DNA of 64,000 bases from Hoplostethus atlanticus. Taxonomy: Eukaryota > Chordata > Actinopteri > Trachichthyiformes > Trachichthyidae. The position numbers were made by a program, and so were the translations under genes. Shown in pieces: positions 27,061 to 40,434 of the stretch; positions within the stretch are counted from its first letter, which is position 1; each line of letters starts with the position of its first letter. Below the pieces are notes generated by a model. The model worked only from the letters and a program-made list of their open reading frames with translations, had not been told where the DNA came from and ran no database searches. Location of the stretch: assembly GCA_034670405.1 (NCBI GenBank), contig JAXDDX010000002.1, positions 2,202,001 through 2,266,000 on the forward strand, read 5' to 3'.

Positions 27061-30000
27061 AAGGCTGCATTTTTTTTTACCCCACCCTCGTCTTCTTCTC
27101 CTCTCCTAGACAGAAATGCAAATAGGTCATCGAGCTTCATCCCCCTTTTGCCCTAACATGCAATGACAGTCTTTAAATTCCCTTTTGAAGCCACTTCCAT
27201 GAGAAAAAAAAATATAGGCAACTCTTCCATTTAGCAGGAAAAGGTATTAATGTTTCGGTATGTAAAGCTAGGGATCAAAATATGTGCTTTAGGGAAGCCA
27301 TGACCGGGGTTGAGCGGAATGCGAGATGCCATACATCCTCAAGGTTATCTCTGAAGACAGAGCCCTTTTGGAATCTGCCTCTGCTTTATTTTCTTGAATG
27401 CATGCATCAAGTCAGCCGAACAGAAAAAGATGAAGGTGACTTCTACAACAAGTCAAATGCTTTCTCGCTACACGCATCCTGGCGGTGGTTTTAGGGTGTA
27501 CACCTTGCTGGGGCCACAATGAATGGTTGTAATTTGGAGGGTCCACACCCATCATGCTCTCCCAGTGCTGTGTGTGGATCTGTCTGTGGGCTGGGATTAG
27601 GCAGAGGTACAGTAACCCAAGGGCTAATACAAAGCACTTAAAAAAAAAAGTGTCATTTCCATCCCCAAGTCCCTGAATATTGAAATTAGGTCATCAGTGC
27701 AGCAGAGGCCAATTTTCACCCTCATATATCATGGCTGCCCCTGCACCCAAGGTCTCATTACACCATACATGGTCAATAAGCCATTAACATGCAGCAGACA
27801 ATGTGTAATGTTCACACAAAGACAATGTCGCCACAGTTACAGTAGTGAGTCAGTGTTTGTGGCCGTACGACACATTGAAAAACATACTGAATAGATGTGA
27901 ACATACGATACACTATGTAGGAGGAGAACTCGCGGTATTAACGCTCTCTGGTCAACCAGGAAGTGAAGTGCGTTTGGTTATTTTGACGTTGGTGGTCGTC
28001 TCTAAATGTGAGGGAGAAGCTTTTTGTATGCAACGTCCCTTTTCCAACATCAGTTTGCCAGTGTGATATTCATTTGTTGGAAGCTGTGCTGCATAAACAA
28101 ACAACGCCCAAGGCTACCACTGGCTGGTTAAACAACCACGGGCTGTTTTCTCTTTTCTCCACCACAGTGCATTGTAAATTCCTTGTTGAACCACAAACAT
28201 GCTCCGCTATGTTTATTTAACAAATAGCCTATTGACATTTTCACCTTGTAATATTTATACCTTGCGCGTTATAAAAGTTTATTTCGGAGAGAGTCGACAG
28301 TGTATGGTGTGTGTTAGTGCCGTCTTTAATTCATCATAAACAGCAAACAATGAAAACATGTCAGATTTTCATTTTCTTTTCCAACTCTGTGATGTGGAAT
28401 TGCTTTAGTAACGACAGTTTGGTACCACACATCCTGCCAAGCCAGTAATGATATAAACGTTCCTTTGTTTGTCGGGATTCTACATTTCTTTTTGCTATTA
28501 CACTGCAATAAACTGAAGGCATCAACATTCTTCTAACAAACCAAAGGCAGATTGAGGCCCCTGGCTGCCACTGCTGTAACAAATGGGGCAAATCATTGTC
28601 ACAACCCATGTTTCTTTCTCCTTTAATGTGGTTACATGACTGTGCTGGGACATTTATGGACTGCTTGATCCAGTGCTGGCAGATTAAAACAAAATCAAGC
28701 CAAACTGGTTTAAACCTCCTTTTTGAGGAGTCTTCCAAAATATTGTATACCAAAAAAACAAACATTTTATAAACAATGAAACATTGTTTTATTTTATTGT
28801 CGTGCTCAGATTCAATCTATTTTCTTCAACATTTTTTCCCCGAGTACCTTCTTCCTGCTTGTGAAAATGGGGTTTGTATTGATGAGCTGGGCCCAATATT
28901 GATTTCCCATCATTCCTAGTGTGGACATTTTCTGGTCTATTATACTACAGTCGCAGCATATTCCCCTAGCAGCCGTAAAGTGGATATATGGACAACCTGA
29001 CCTTGGCAATATGGAGATAATGAAATATCCTTAATGACCCTTCCTGAAAGATTTTACAGGCTGGACTATAGACTGCCAACCCATGTACAATAATAGTTAG
29101 CGGAGAAGGATTTTAGAGGCCCAGCTAAATCTAGAGCTCACTACATGTATTGGGAGAACTGTTAACTTGTCTATTTTGCTAGGTTAATGTAACCATTAAG
29201 GGCATGCGGGTATATGATAGGAGCTGTTTATATTTAAGGGTCAGCCCTCTGACGCAGAACCCCTCAAAAATAAAGCATCCTCTGCAAGTAGGTATATGTA
29301 TGGTAACACTTAGTAAATATGTTATTAATACAATTATTCTCGGTTATTTACCCATTACACAAGTTTGCAAACTTTTCCAAGACACATCTAGAATAATTGC
29401 AGCCAAAGGAAATTAATCTATGAACTCCAGAAATATGTATTTTGGTGTCAGAGTTGGTTAGGCTTCAGCAGGTGAATAAGGGAGATCATTATTCACACTT
29501 CACGCTGGCAGTTGTTTCAGAGATTCGTGCCGATAGCAGCTCATAATCATCCCCAGAGCGAAGCAACAATGAACTTGCCCTACCACTCCACTGTCTTCAG
29601 AACACTTCAAACATGCTCCACTTCAAACACAAAAGCAGCCGTCTCCTTTGATGCCATTGTCAAAGAATGAGTTTTGTTCCATCACATTTAAACTCCGCCT
29701 CCTCGGCTGAAACCTAGACGGAGACGTGCGAGAAACAGATTTTTGAACATGAAAAGAGCAGCTGAGTTGTCTGACACAACCCTCAATGCTTCTGGCCCTA
29801 CCTCACTAGGATGGGAAAAACAGTCGGAGCTGTGCAGTAGTCTAGATGGAACCACTTCAGGTAGATACGTGAATAGTGTTTTACAGAATTCATGCTGCAG
29901 AATGAATTATTTCTAATTTATTTATTTTATCTTGATGACCAAAAAAAACTTGTGGTGAGCCACGGCATGTGGTTGAAATGTAGTGGTGCACGGCCAGCCG

Positions 30001-30626
30001 GCTCCGTGTGCAGCTCCTTTACTAAAGGGGGCCTGGTTGCAGAGGCAGCTGGCTGAGCATGTCTGGTTCTGATGAAATCTCACTACAGACACGGCTGGTT
30101 CATAATGACTATAATCACAGCAGATAAGCAACTAGTGCATGGGAAAGAGGGAGGGGATCAGAGGGTGAAAGAAATAGAAAGAGAGAAAAAGTAATTGAAT
30201 CTTTTGGAGGCACATTCAGATGAAAGTCAATGGGTTTGTGGGAGATGCTTTTCAGGGAATGACATTTAGATTACAGAGGTGCCCTGCTCACCACCACGGT
30301 CAACACCTCCTCCTCCACAATAGCACTCCTAAGTCCCCGCAACGCTGATCTCAGAATAAAGAATGCACCGGCGATGTGGAGTTGGAGGAGGCGGCATTTA
30401 CTGTGTGGATATTCTACGGATTTAGAGGGGATGGCGGCGGACAACACGGGCACTGCATTTCATTTGAGAGCGAGGGTTTCAGTTGTCGTTTCTACACTGG
30501 GTTATGTTTCTATTTTGAATACAATGACATCATCACATCTTCATCTCAGTTCCTGTATGCTGATGTGAGTAAAAGCAGTCGATGAACACCCCCTATCAAA
30601 ATGTAAGCCACAGCAACTTCCTCACG

Positions 30627-30644
30627 CCCCCCCCCCCCCCCCCC
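30627..30644. repeat. C18 homopolymer run
   Basis: Eighteen consecutive C bases, giving G18 on the minus strand. It is potentially quadruplex-forming and prone to sequencing length error. Confidence 0.9.
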
Positions 30645-31685
30645 GTCCTGATCCCTCCTATCTCCCGTATTGACACAGACCAGCATATTCCTAATGTTAG
30701 CGGGATCACATATTGCCCGGGTGACACACTTCAAATGTATCTCAGATTAATGATATATCACAGTGAGGGATCTACAAAAACCATTAGTAAGCCTGACACT
30801 TGGATGTCAGATTTTAAAAAATTTCCAAGTAATCTTTTTGATTTATGAAAGTGTGTCCAGGTTCATCGAGAGTGATTCCAGATTTATCACATCCTGGTTA
30901 GAATTATTAATGATTTTCAATTTGTAAATCTGATGCTGCCATGTTCAGAGGAGCTCCGCAGAATCACCAATGGCTGATAGCAGAGTCCGAGGTTTGCTCC
31001 TGAAGCATGATTACTTTATCAAAATATGGCTACCTATGACTTACATTTCACTTATTTTCCACTCTTGCAGAGCCTTTTCCTCTTACCTTCATTTCTCCCT
31101 CCTCACGTACGAGTGCTAAACACATTTTTCAAAAAGAGCTTCAAAACACGGCGGCAGCCACAGCTTATGTCATTGCTTGGCTAATCTTCTGAAGTTAGAC
31201 GTTACACTATTAGTTCCAATTTCCTGACACATGCACTTTTAAGGACCCACTGTGGCAACATGTCAAATGGATGCAGCGCACCGACAGCTGTACCTTGCAA
31301 TCTTTCTCAGCGTTGTTGATGAGCAACACAGCTATGATCATCGTGGCTTTCCAAAGATAGCCAGCTATGTCTCCGTGTCGAGGTGGGCTTTGATGTCATG
31401 TCCATGCATCAGCACGGCTACTTCACTCGTACTTACCACACATGCTCACAGTGCCTGGAGTCCAGTCCTGTATCCGTCCAATGTGAGCGTATGTCCACTC
31501 AGACTCGAATAAGAATGGCACTTTGCAAGTAAGCAGTATAAACACATAACAAGATGTATCGGCATGATGCCTTTTGCTGAAATGCACTTTTTCATTTAAG
31601 CCATTTAGAATTTACCAGGGCCAAAGGTGACATAGAGAACAGTCCATAAGAAGTTGGCTTGTTTCCTCAACAATACTCAACATTT

Positions 31686-31978
31686 ATTCATTCATTCATT
31701 CATTCATTCATTCATTTTTCATAGCCGCTCCTATTCAGGGTCACGGGTGGGGCTGGAGCCTATCCCAGCATGCATTTGGGCAGAAGGCAGGGAATCACCC
31801 ACAGGTTGCCAGTCCATCACAGGGCCAGCACATAGACATACAAACCCACTCGCACTCACATTCACACCTGTGGGGAATTTAGAGTCTCCACTCCACCTGA
31901 GTTGCATGTGTTTGGACTGTGGGAGGAAACCCAGGAGAACACGGAGGGGGAACATGCAAACTCCACACAGAAAGTGCT
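31686..31978 (-). mobile_element. fish LINE/SINE 3' end with (GAAT)n tail
   Basis: On the minus strand: a fragment with tttgcatgttc, tttcctcccacagtccaaa, gtgatggactggcaacctg and ataggctccagcccc, ending in (GAAT)n (plus-strand ATTC repeat 31686-31715). This is the familiar 3' tail of a very abundant teleost retroelement, probably RTE/Expander-like. The family name is from memory. 5'-truncated, no coding capacity. Confidence 0.75.
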
Positions 31979-33521
31979 AACCTGAACACGGTGCTGCAGA
32001 CAGTGAATAATTACAGGCTGAGGATTTTTCCCACTATGGCTTGCTTGTTTGACCAAGTTCTTATTTCTTTATGGTGGCACTGACTTCAAAGGAAGCGTTG
32101 GATGTGTGAAACTGTTGATGACGCTTTTCTGTCCCTGTCCTGTTCTCAAAGAAATACAGCCCCTCACCAGCTTCATGATTCATGGCTAATAGTGCCCACA
32201 TAAATATCTTACTAACACTGTCTGTTTACTTATTCAAAAGACTCAACCACCTTGTTTCCTCCGCTGAATTAAAGGTACCACAGAGGCTTTATATTGATAT
32301 TGATACTTATAAACCCTGTAAAATAGAGTAGCTGCTTTTCAAACGCCTCTGACAGTTGCATAAAAAATGCTTGGTGAATCAGTACATTAACTGATGCTGG
32401 TAATAGTACACTATTAACATCACAACAACTGTTATACTGTAGGTTGTTATGGTCATTATTGACCCCATTATAACCTGCCTTCCCCCACAACCTAGTATAC
32501 ACAAACAGTATGCTCTTCCTCTGTGATCAAACTGGAATCATTGCAAATGTGAGGAACACCAGAGCGCTAGCTAGTAAGCACTACTTGGCAATTTTTTGCT
32601 GTGCTACTCTCAGAAACCTAGCCAGAGCACAGCATGTTGAGAACTGGAGTTGGACCGAGTTCACGAACGGACCAAAAGTGTGCGCAATATGCTCCGTAAT
32701 ACTCCCAACATAGAAAACAGTGGGGAAATGGGCACTCTTGCTGTGCAATTACTGCCTTATCCAAAGCCTCTGTGCTCCTTTTCCTCCATTATAACTTTGA
32801 GACTTGCAGTGAAATTGGTGCACGAGGGAGGTCTTCCATTCAAGACAATTTCAGTAACAAATTCTCTAAACCATTTCTAAGGATTTTCTCACCTTTCTAC
32901 AACTGCCAGTTTTTCCTCCAATACTACTCTCACAGGTAGCCTGGATGAAATGACAGGACCATATAAGACCACCGTACAGCTTTATAAAGAATACACAGTA
33001 GGTTTGTATGAAGGCTTGCAATAAGCCACACAGACTTGGGATAAATAAAACCATAAGTGAATACACACACATTGCAGATGAAGGTTATACAGACTTGTAG
33101 ACTCTAAAGTTTAATGGACACAGTAAACAGCCGTCTGCTGTGTGGTTTTCTGGGTTTTGTTCAGTGGCACAGTGCACGTTAAAACACCCTCTTCAGTTTG
33201 TGCCTCATTGTTTTTCTGTGAACTTAAAAAACTAAAGGCCCATAGATGCAATATTGAACTGTATTATTTTACCGCTTTTTTTTTTTACTTTAATTTTATT
33301 TGTTTTAATGTGTATTTAATTTCAATATATGTGAAAGTTGTAGGTCAGACCTTTCGCACATTTCAGTCAAATGTGCACTGCTCCATAACTAATCTCATGT
33401 TTTGTCTATTGCTTTCCACCATAATGAATTAAAAAAATACCAAAAAAATAAAGAAAACAGCAACCACAAACTTACAGCATTTGGATTTGGTTACATGATT
33501 AATCAGTACAGTATGAAACTT
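31979..33521. other. intergenic block
   Basis: Unique AT-rich sequence between two LINE fragments. I see no gene, microsatellite or regulatory signature that stands out. Confidence 0.6.
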
Positions 33522-34175
33522 CAAGATTCAAGATTCAAGATTCAAGAAGTTTATTTGTCACATACACACACGAGGTGTGCAGTGAAATGTAAAGTGGCAA
33601 TGCTCAGCAGAAATGTGCAAAATAACAGGTTCACACTATTTACAATAAACCAACACAATATTTACAATGTCACAGTTTTAAGAGCTCTATATAAAAAACA
33701 ACACAATATTTACAATAAGAGCACTTTATAAAAATATAGTAAAAAAGGGGAAATTGTATGTATAATATAATATAAATTATAAATTATGTGTAGTCTTTAC
33801 CTAAGTGTGTGTGCATAAGAGGGGCAGTGTGTGTGTCTTGGTGGGGGCCCTGGTGAGGTCAGAGTTCACAGTCCTGATGGCCTGAGGAAAGAAACTCCGT
33901 CTCAGTCTCTCTGTTTTGGCAGCGTGACTACGGAGGCGCTTGCCTGACCGCAGCAGCTGAAACAGTCCGTTGTTGGGGTGGTGAGGATCCTTCATGATCC
34001 TGCAGGCTCTGGTTCTGCACCTCCTGGTGTATAAGTCCTGCAGGGTGGGGAGTGTAGTTCCAATAGTGCGTTCAGCCTTCCTGTCCTGAGCGGAGCTGTT
34101 GCCGAACCAGGCAGTGATGCCAATATGTTGCAGGAAGTGAACAGAGTCATTGCAAGGAAAGACACATTGACCCAT
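33522..34175 (-). pseudogene. 5'-truncated LINE fragment with (ATTCAAG)n 3' tail
   Basis: The minus-strand frame at 34175-33801 reads GITAWFGNSSAQDRKAERTI, later LQDLYTRRCRTRACRIM, and ends RLRRSFFPQAIRTVNS. This is the C-terminal segment of a fish non-LTR retrotransposon reverse-transcriptase ORF (CR1/L2/Rex-like by memory). It is followed by the characteristic 3' UTR (tgaactgtc-type, tttgcacatttctgctgagc) and a short tandem heptamer at 33522-33547 as the 3' tail. No RT catalytic motif is present; the copy is 5'-truncated and inactive. Confidence 0.75.
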
Positions 34176-37100
34176 TTATACACTGAATATGAGCTGGGGA
34201 GTTGAGTTGTAACCGTAGGGGTCTATTCAAAAATATCCATTATATCTCAATCATTGAATCTATTAATATATTAAAAGCGTGAAATGTACCATTTCTCACA
34301 TTATTCTCACATCACACATATACACACATTATATGTGTGTATAAATATAATGACTGTATATAATGGATGTCTATAAATGTGTTATAAATGCATCAAAAGT
34401 TTTTATCAAATTTTGAATCGCCAAATGGATAAATATGGATGACCTAAGACCTAAATCAAAGCCCTTTTTTTCTTCGTAAGCCTGTCATATTTTTGTAATC
34501 TGAAAATGAAGGCTGTATAGCATTTATATGGTGTCTTGAGGTCAAGTACAGTCAGAAAATTTATAAGCTTTACCAATCTGGGCAAATGGATTTTCTGCTT
34601 AATTGGTTACTTTTATTCTTGTTTCTCTTGCAGTCGTTTGCCAATTGGTGAGTCAGTGTGATACAATGTTTATTGCTTTTTGGTAAAGAGCCCAGGGGAA
34701 TTTGTGTGTTGCAGTGGAAGTAATTAACAGAGATGGAAGGGTGGCAGCAAAAGAATTTCAAGCTAAATGAAGGCTCTACTGTCAGACATTTCATTTTTCT
34801 TTTCTGTTTTTTTTTATGTCAGCGATTGTTGTTAATTATTTCTTGGGATGCAGGACATCCTGGTAACCATCACCTATGAAGATCCCACTGTGCTGGTTCA
34901 TTGGAGTCTTTTTATATGATTCACTGTATAGTATTGACTGTATAGGGTCCCTTGTATTAGTTCTTTGGTCAGAATGCAGAGGGGATAGATTTCCCAACCC
35001 TCCCATCCCATTTCCATTATGTGTGCTTGACTGGGAACATAAGGCCATTAACCCTCAAGAGCAGTCCACAGGAAAGGCTATTATATAGTATAGTATACGT
35101 TTCACTGTGTTAGATCATAAGATGATCTGGAAACGCTTAAGAGAATTTATATCTGATCCTTATTGACACTGCAGATGTAAGAGACAGCTTCTGTCTATAA
35201 GTCACATCTTAATTTGCGTAGCTGCAGAAACACCGCTATGTGTTCTCACATCACATGCACATACAATACATCTGCCTAACACATGCTAGACATAAAGATA
35301 CTGATGATTTTAATGAGAATTTTCATCCCTCGTTCGGTTGTACTGTTTATTTCCTTATAAAGCATCAAAAGCTTCATTAAAATTGAACAGGGATGTGTTG
35401 TAAAAAGCAGATGCTCTGAGAAGAAACAGAGGCATGTTGATTCCTCGTGGGAGTGAAAGATGGAGAAGGGAAATGTGCGCTCACCATCAGCAAGATGCTG
35501 TTTTGAAATGGAGCTGGGAATGCGAAAAACCCCCTTAGCTGAGAGTTCAGATTGGGTAAATTCCTGTCTGGATTAATGTGGTATGATATACTTAGTTTTG
35601 TGTACTTATTTACCTCCCCCTATGACTTCACACTTCCAAGAAAAAAGTGTAGAGGTGAAGGGAGACAGTGCAGCAAGGACTGGCAAGGACTGGATTTTAC
35701 ATTTTTTGGCTCAGAGGCAAATGAGAGTTGTGTCCTATACAGTAGATATTCTAGGTGGGAAAAGTCAAGTGTGAAAACCAAGCTGCTTTCTCCTCCCTAG
35801 TCTGTGCAGTCCTGACAAGCTTTGACAAAGGGAGCTGCAAGCTAACAGACTTGACAACAAGCGCCTGTGACAACCATACAAATTAAAGATGACTTATGAT
35901 GAAGTATTGTGGTCTGAGAGGCAAGACAGAAAGTACTAGGACTTAATTTGTGTCAGACTAGCAATGATGGTAATGAATTCCTGCGGTTGGGTTGGACTCT
36001 TTGCCAAGGTTTTGAAATTCATCCAGTGAAGATCCTGCACACCGATTCCAAAGACACGGTGCAGTCATTTGTTGTTGAATCACTTCTTAAATGCAATCAT
36101 CTTGTTCTTCCATGTGAATCAAATCTTTGATTTTATGTCCTTGTCAATTTTGTAAATAACATACACTATTTTTTTTTTAGTCGTAGCTTACACCACAATT
36201 TTCAAGTCCATTTTATCCTGTGAGGTTCTTAAGCTATAGAGCCACATTATTTTATCCATACTGCAAATGACCTTTTATTGAGAATGTCAATAGGAAGATC
36301 TGGTTACCTATGTTGAGGAAGAGGGGGGAACTTAATTGCTCCCAGTGAGTGCAGTCTGAGGACTTGATTAGACCTTGAACCACTTCTCATGTTTTTCATT
36401 TGTGTGGTGACGACCTTCCTCCTGACTAAAATCAGCCTGGGCTCCTTCCATGTCCACTGCTCTCTGGAGATTCATGCCCCAGTGACTCTGACTGCTGACT
36501 TCATTCTATTAACTCTATATTCTGTTCTTTAAAAAGCATATGAAGGGTTCATTATAACCATTTTGAAAAAAAAATAAATAAATAACTGATGCTAATCATT
36601 CAATTCTGCAAAGGTTTGTCAATGAAGGGCTTACATTACCCACTATCCCATAAAAAGTACCATCATTTGGTTTAATTTCATGTCATTTTTCTTTTTATAA
36701 GAGAAGTGGATATCTCAATTTGAGATGAAACTCTCCATATTCAACCAAAGGAAACAGTTCAACCAAACCCTGAATCTGTTTGGTGTTTTAAGAAAACATT
36801 TCATTCTAAATCTTGACAATTTGTTATTCTTTGTTTGAATTAAAACACATACATGTTTAATCTCAATACAGTTGAATTTGAATCTTTCTAATAATACGGC
36901 ATAACGAGGCAGTAAACATGTTGATGGCAGCCAGAGCTGTCTTCTTTTAAGTCTGCCTTGCTAATTTTATTAGATCAAGAAACTGCAGCCACAAAGGAAA
37001 AAAAAAGAGGAAATCACAATGATAGCGCTCAACTGACCCACCTGCCATTAGCAAGATGAATTAGCTGGGTCCATGCTAGTGACAACAGCTACAGAGGGAA

Positions 37101-37911
37101 AATGATCCTGGTGCCTCATAGACCTGGGCTCCCAGACACCACCAGGAAGCAGACAGGGGCCGCACAGACCCCAGAGACCCAGTGGTCAGACAGCGAGAGA
37201 GAGAGAGAGAGAGAGAGAAGAAAGGGAGAAAACAAGATAAACACAATTATTATGGTAGCAATTATGTGGAAGAGTGGTAAGGGTTTGCAATAAAATACAT
37301 TATGCACCAGAATAGTGCAGATTGTGGCACAGATCAACACGCTGGCTACACTGGCTGCTTCTGTGTTTCTTGAGGCACAAGGCAAGAATAATGCAGAGAA
37401 ATGCAAAATGACTCGAGGGATTTAGATGACTGCAACTGTGTACAGTTTTTTGAATGCCATAGCCTGGTTTACCAGTAAGCTTACTCTGATTCTCTGCCTT
37501 GTTTATCACAATAAGCAAGTGCCCCTTGGTCAAAGGGCTGCTTTAGTCTTTTGCACTGCTGCACATAAGGTAGGTGGCTCTGGCTACAAATGAGGTTTAA
37601 TCTTGGATTATGGTTGGCGACCCTTGTCTGATTTTATTACATCATGAAGACCAAATGCACAGAGAAATGTTAATCTAAAAAACAACATCACACACATTAA
37701 CACAAGACTTTTTTTTATATTATTACAGAACAGCATCATCTGTGGTGCCAAGATCTCAATATCGCTGTTTCTTTTTTAGTAGCAACTTCTACCATTAGAA
37801 AATGTAATTATATAAAAACTTAAATAAAAGACTTTAAAGACCTGTTAATTCATTCACCGGTAGAAGGTATTACAGTTGCTGCAGTTCATAACAATACAGC
37901 ACCAACAAAGA
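34176..37911. other. intergenic block
   Basis: No coding region is supported. It contains a (GA)n tract at 37194-37218, A/T runs near 36171 and 36566-36584, and an AT-rich palindromic patch near 34310-34370. Nothing else was recognised. Confidence 0.65.
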
Positions 37912-37916
37912 CCCCC

Positions 37917-38197
37917 TGTAACAACACATTATGTAATAACACCGCATTATGTAATAACTCGACAAAATGTAATACATTTTCACTTCATTATGTAATAACA
38001 CCCGCATTTTGTAATAATCTGCTGCATTTTGTAATAAACAGCCTGAACACAATATGTAATAAATTTCCCCGCATTTTGTAATAAATTATTACATATTGCG
38101 GTGGTTATTACAAAATGTGGGAGTTGCACTTTTTTGTGGATGAAAATGTAATAATAAGGTGCATTATGTAATAACCAACTAAAATGGATGTCTTCAT
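37917..38197 (+). repeat. left terminal inverted repeat of foldback-like element
   Basis: 281 bp; matches the reverse complement of 39891-40170 with about 14 differences and one length change near ttttttgtggatgaaaatg. Confidence 0.88.
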
Positions 38198-39089
38198 TCA
38201 TGAAAATCGTTATAACATAACAACAATGTTTATTTTATGCATTCTAGCATGAATCATACTGAGTCAAAATTAATTTTACGCATTGATTGCTGTGTCCATA
38301 TCCCATACATAAGACCCAAAGGGTACAGGTCACAATCATGGTTAATTTCAGATCTGTCAAAAAATAAATAGCTAAATTAATTGAATATATATAAAACATT
38401 TCTTTAAATATACTGCATGAAGATGCTCATGCATCACATTAATGTTAATGTTAATGCAACACATTAACATTGTGAAAATGTGTTCTATTCACTTAATGTT
38501 TTCTGTTTTGGGCATACATTGTTATACCCTTCCAATTGGCTGGTTAAATGACCAGACAGCATATGCATCAAGAATGTTGATTGTATTATTGTTATTATTA
38601 TTATAATTACTAATTTCCCTCATTATCACATTGTAAATGTATGTAATACTTTCTAACAGGCCTGGTAGCTATTGCTAATTTTCTCTAAAATGCTCAAACT
38701 TGCCAAAAAAACATGTCAGCAACTTAGTTTGTTCATAAATGAGTCAATAAACATGGACATTTGTAAAATATGTGAACTATTCCTATGAATACATTCCTAT
38801 GATGTTAAACAGAGTGAAGGAAAAAAACATTTTCCTTTCAGAAACTTTCTAAGACCAAGATTATCTGCTAGGCGAGTGTTGTCATTGCTAACCAGCACAT
38901 TGTTATTAGCATAAAGGTTTGAGCTTTTATCTTTACACGTTTCATATTAGTTGAGAAGCTACTCTACAGTAAACTCTAAATGAGAGAAATTCTAAATCCA
39001 ATGCTTTGCAGAGAAATAACATTTTATTCACACTCAATATCACAGCCTACCTTTCAACATGTTGCCTTTCAACTAGTGGCCAGTGATCG

Positions 39090-39850
39090 ACACTACAATT
39101 TATTTATTTATAGCACATTTTTTTTAGCACGGTGGCAATTCAAGGTGCTTTACAAAGATTAAAAGACAGAGGCAATTGATACATAGACAATTTATAAGAA
39201 AAGACAATTGATTTATAAGAACAATGAATAAATAAATAGTGGTGTAGGGCCTAGATAAAAACTAGATTTAAAATAAGTTTAACATTTTTTAAAGAACTCA
39301 AATAACTTAACTAAAAGCATCCATGAACAGTGTGGTTTTGAGTCCTGATTCAAAAGTTTCGAGGGTTAAGCTACTTTTAAGATCGACAGGGAGTCTGGTC
39401 CAGCGATGCGCAGCATAGTGAGTGACTAAAGGTTGCTTCACCAACTTTAGCCCTGGCACTGGGCACTACTAGCAGCCCACTCCCACTTGACCTGAGAGAC
39501 CTGGCAGGAGTGTACTCCTTAAACATGTCTGTAATGTATTTTGATCCCACTCCATGTATTGATTTATAAACAAGCAGCATTTCCTTATATTCAATTCTGT
39601 GGCTGACGGAAAGCTAGTGTAGTGACTTAAGAATCGAGGTGATGTGGTCTGACCTTTTGGTCTCTGTAAGAACTCTAGCAGCTGCATTTTGAATAAGCTG
39701 AAGCTTTTTGATGGTCTTTTGGGGAGCCCTGTCAAAAGACCATTGCCGTAGTCAACCCTGCTAGAAATAAAAGCTTTTATGTGGCTATTTAGACTAAGAT
39801 CAGAGTGAACTATAACGCCAAGGGGGGCACCACAGGTCATAGAGGTCTAA
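39090..39850 (-). pseudogene. degenerate CR1/L2-clade LINE 3' fragment inside the foldback-like element
   Basis: Minus-strand pieces include GVIVHSDLSLNSHIK, FISSRVDYGNGLLTGLPK and, in another frame, LLVYKSIHGVGSKYITDMFKEYTPARSLRSSGSGLLVVPSAR. These are the familiar C-terminal RT-region motifs of fish L2-type LINEs. At least one frameshift and a deletion separate them. The 3' end contains the typical caaggtgctttacaaag (plus-strand sense) tail. Inactive. It lies wholly between the two inverted repeats, so it was either captured or inserted there. Confidence 0.8.
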
Positions 39851-39890
39851 TTTAATATTTAGCTTAATTGTTAAAATTCTAATTGTACAG

Positions 39891-40170
39891 ATGAAGACAT
39901 CCATTTTGGTTGGTTATTACATAATGCACCTTATTATTACATTTTTGTCATAAAAAAGTGCCACTCCCGCATTTTGTAATAACCACCACAATATGTAATA
40001 ATTTATTATAAAATGCGGGGAAATTTATTACATATTGCGTTCAGGCTGTTTATTACAAAATGCGGCAGATTATTAAAAAATGCGGGTGTTATTACATAAT
40101 GAAGTGAAAATGTATTACATTTTGTCAAGTTATTACATAATGTGGTGTTATTACATAATGTGTTGTTACA
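39891..40170 (-). repeat. right terminal inverted repeat of foldback-like element
   Basis: 280 bp; the inverted partner of 37917-38197. Confidence 0.88.
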
Positions 40171-40336
40171 CCCCCTACTCCACTATTTCAGAGGGACGTT
40201 TCTGCATTAACGGAAGAAAGAAAATAATGACAATATCGTACAAAAGAGCACACAGGAAGTGACATATTTTACTTTTCCAGCAACAGTGGTTTGTTTGGAA
40301 TAAATAGAAGAAGAGTTAGCATGAGGTAGTTAGCAT

Positions 40337-40434
40337 GAGCAGCGATAGCCACCGTGACCGAACAGACGAAGAAAAGAGCGCCACCTACAGAAACTCAAAC
40401 TTCATAAAGTAAAAGGACGTCACAGTTCTGGCCA
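40337..40434 (+). repeat. dispersed repeat X, copy 2
   Basis: The direct partner of 18381-18480. It shares gagcagcgatagccaccgtg and gagcgccacctacagaaact. It begins about 165 bp after the foldback-like element. Confidence 0.7.

Larger units (their letters stand above)
20997..31640. other. intergenic block
   Basis: No coding region is supported. It contains GT repeats (24030-24072), (CA)n (26540-26573) and an 18-nt C run (30627-30644). The remainder is unique sequence with candidate conserved segments at 23090-23360 and 26940-27060. Open frames of up to 134 codons (28361-28765 minus) show no domain and overlap shorter frames. Confidence 0.7.
37917..40170. mobile_element. foldback-like element with long tandem-structured terminal inverted repeats
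   Basis: Positions 37917-38197 and 39891-40170 are inverted copies of each other (about 280 bp, about 95% identical by manual alignment), both starting tgtaacaacacattatg. The element is flanked on both sides by a direct CCCCC (37912-37916 and 40171-40175), a possible 5-bp target duplication. Each inverted repeat is itself built from at least nine degenerate iterations of a cattatgtaataa/cattttgtaataa unit in both orientations. The 1.69-kb interior has no transposase and carries a LINE fragment at 39090-39850. The architecture resembles Foldback/Galileo-type elements or a very long MITE. The family is not identified. Confidence 0.8.

Noticed and set aside
28361..28765. 134-codon minus-strand open frame in the gene desert
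   Set aside because: No recognisable domain or splice structure; Cys-rich and Trp-rich random-like composition.
37917..38197. Regularly recurring 13-mer that at first looks like a CRISPR-type array
   Set aside because: Units are degenerate, occur in both orientations without spacers, and mirror 39891-40170; this is a transposon arm in a vertebrate genome.
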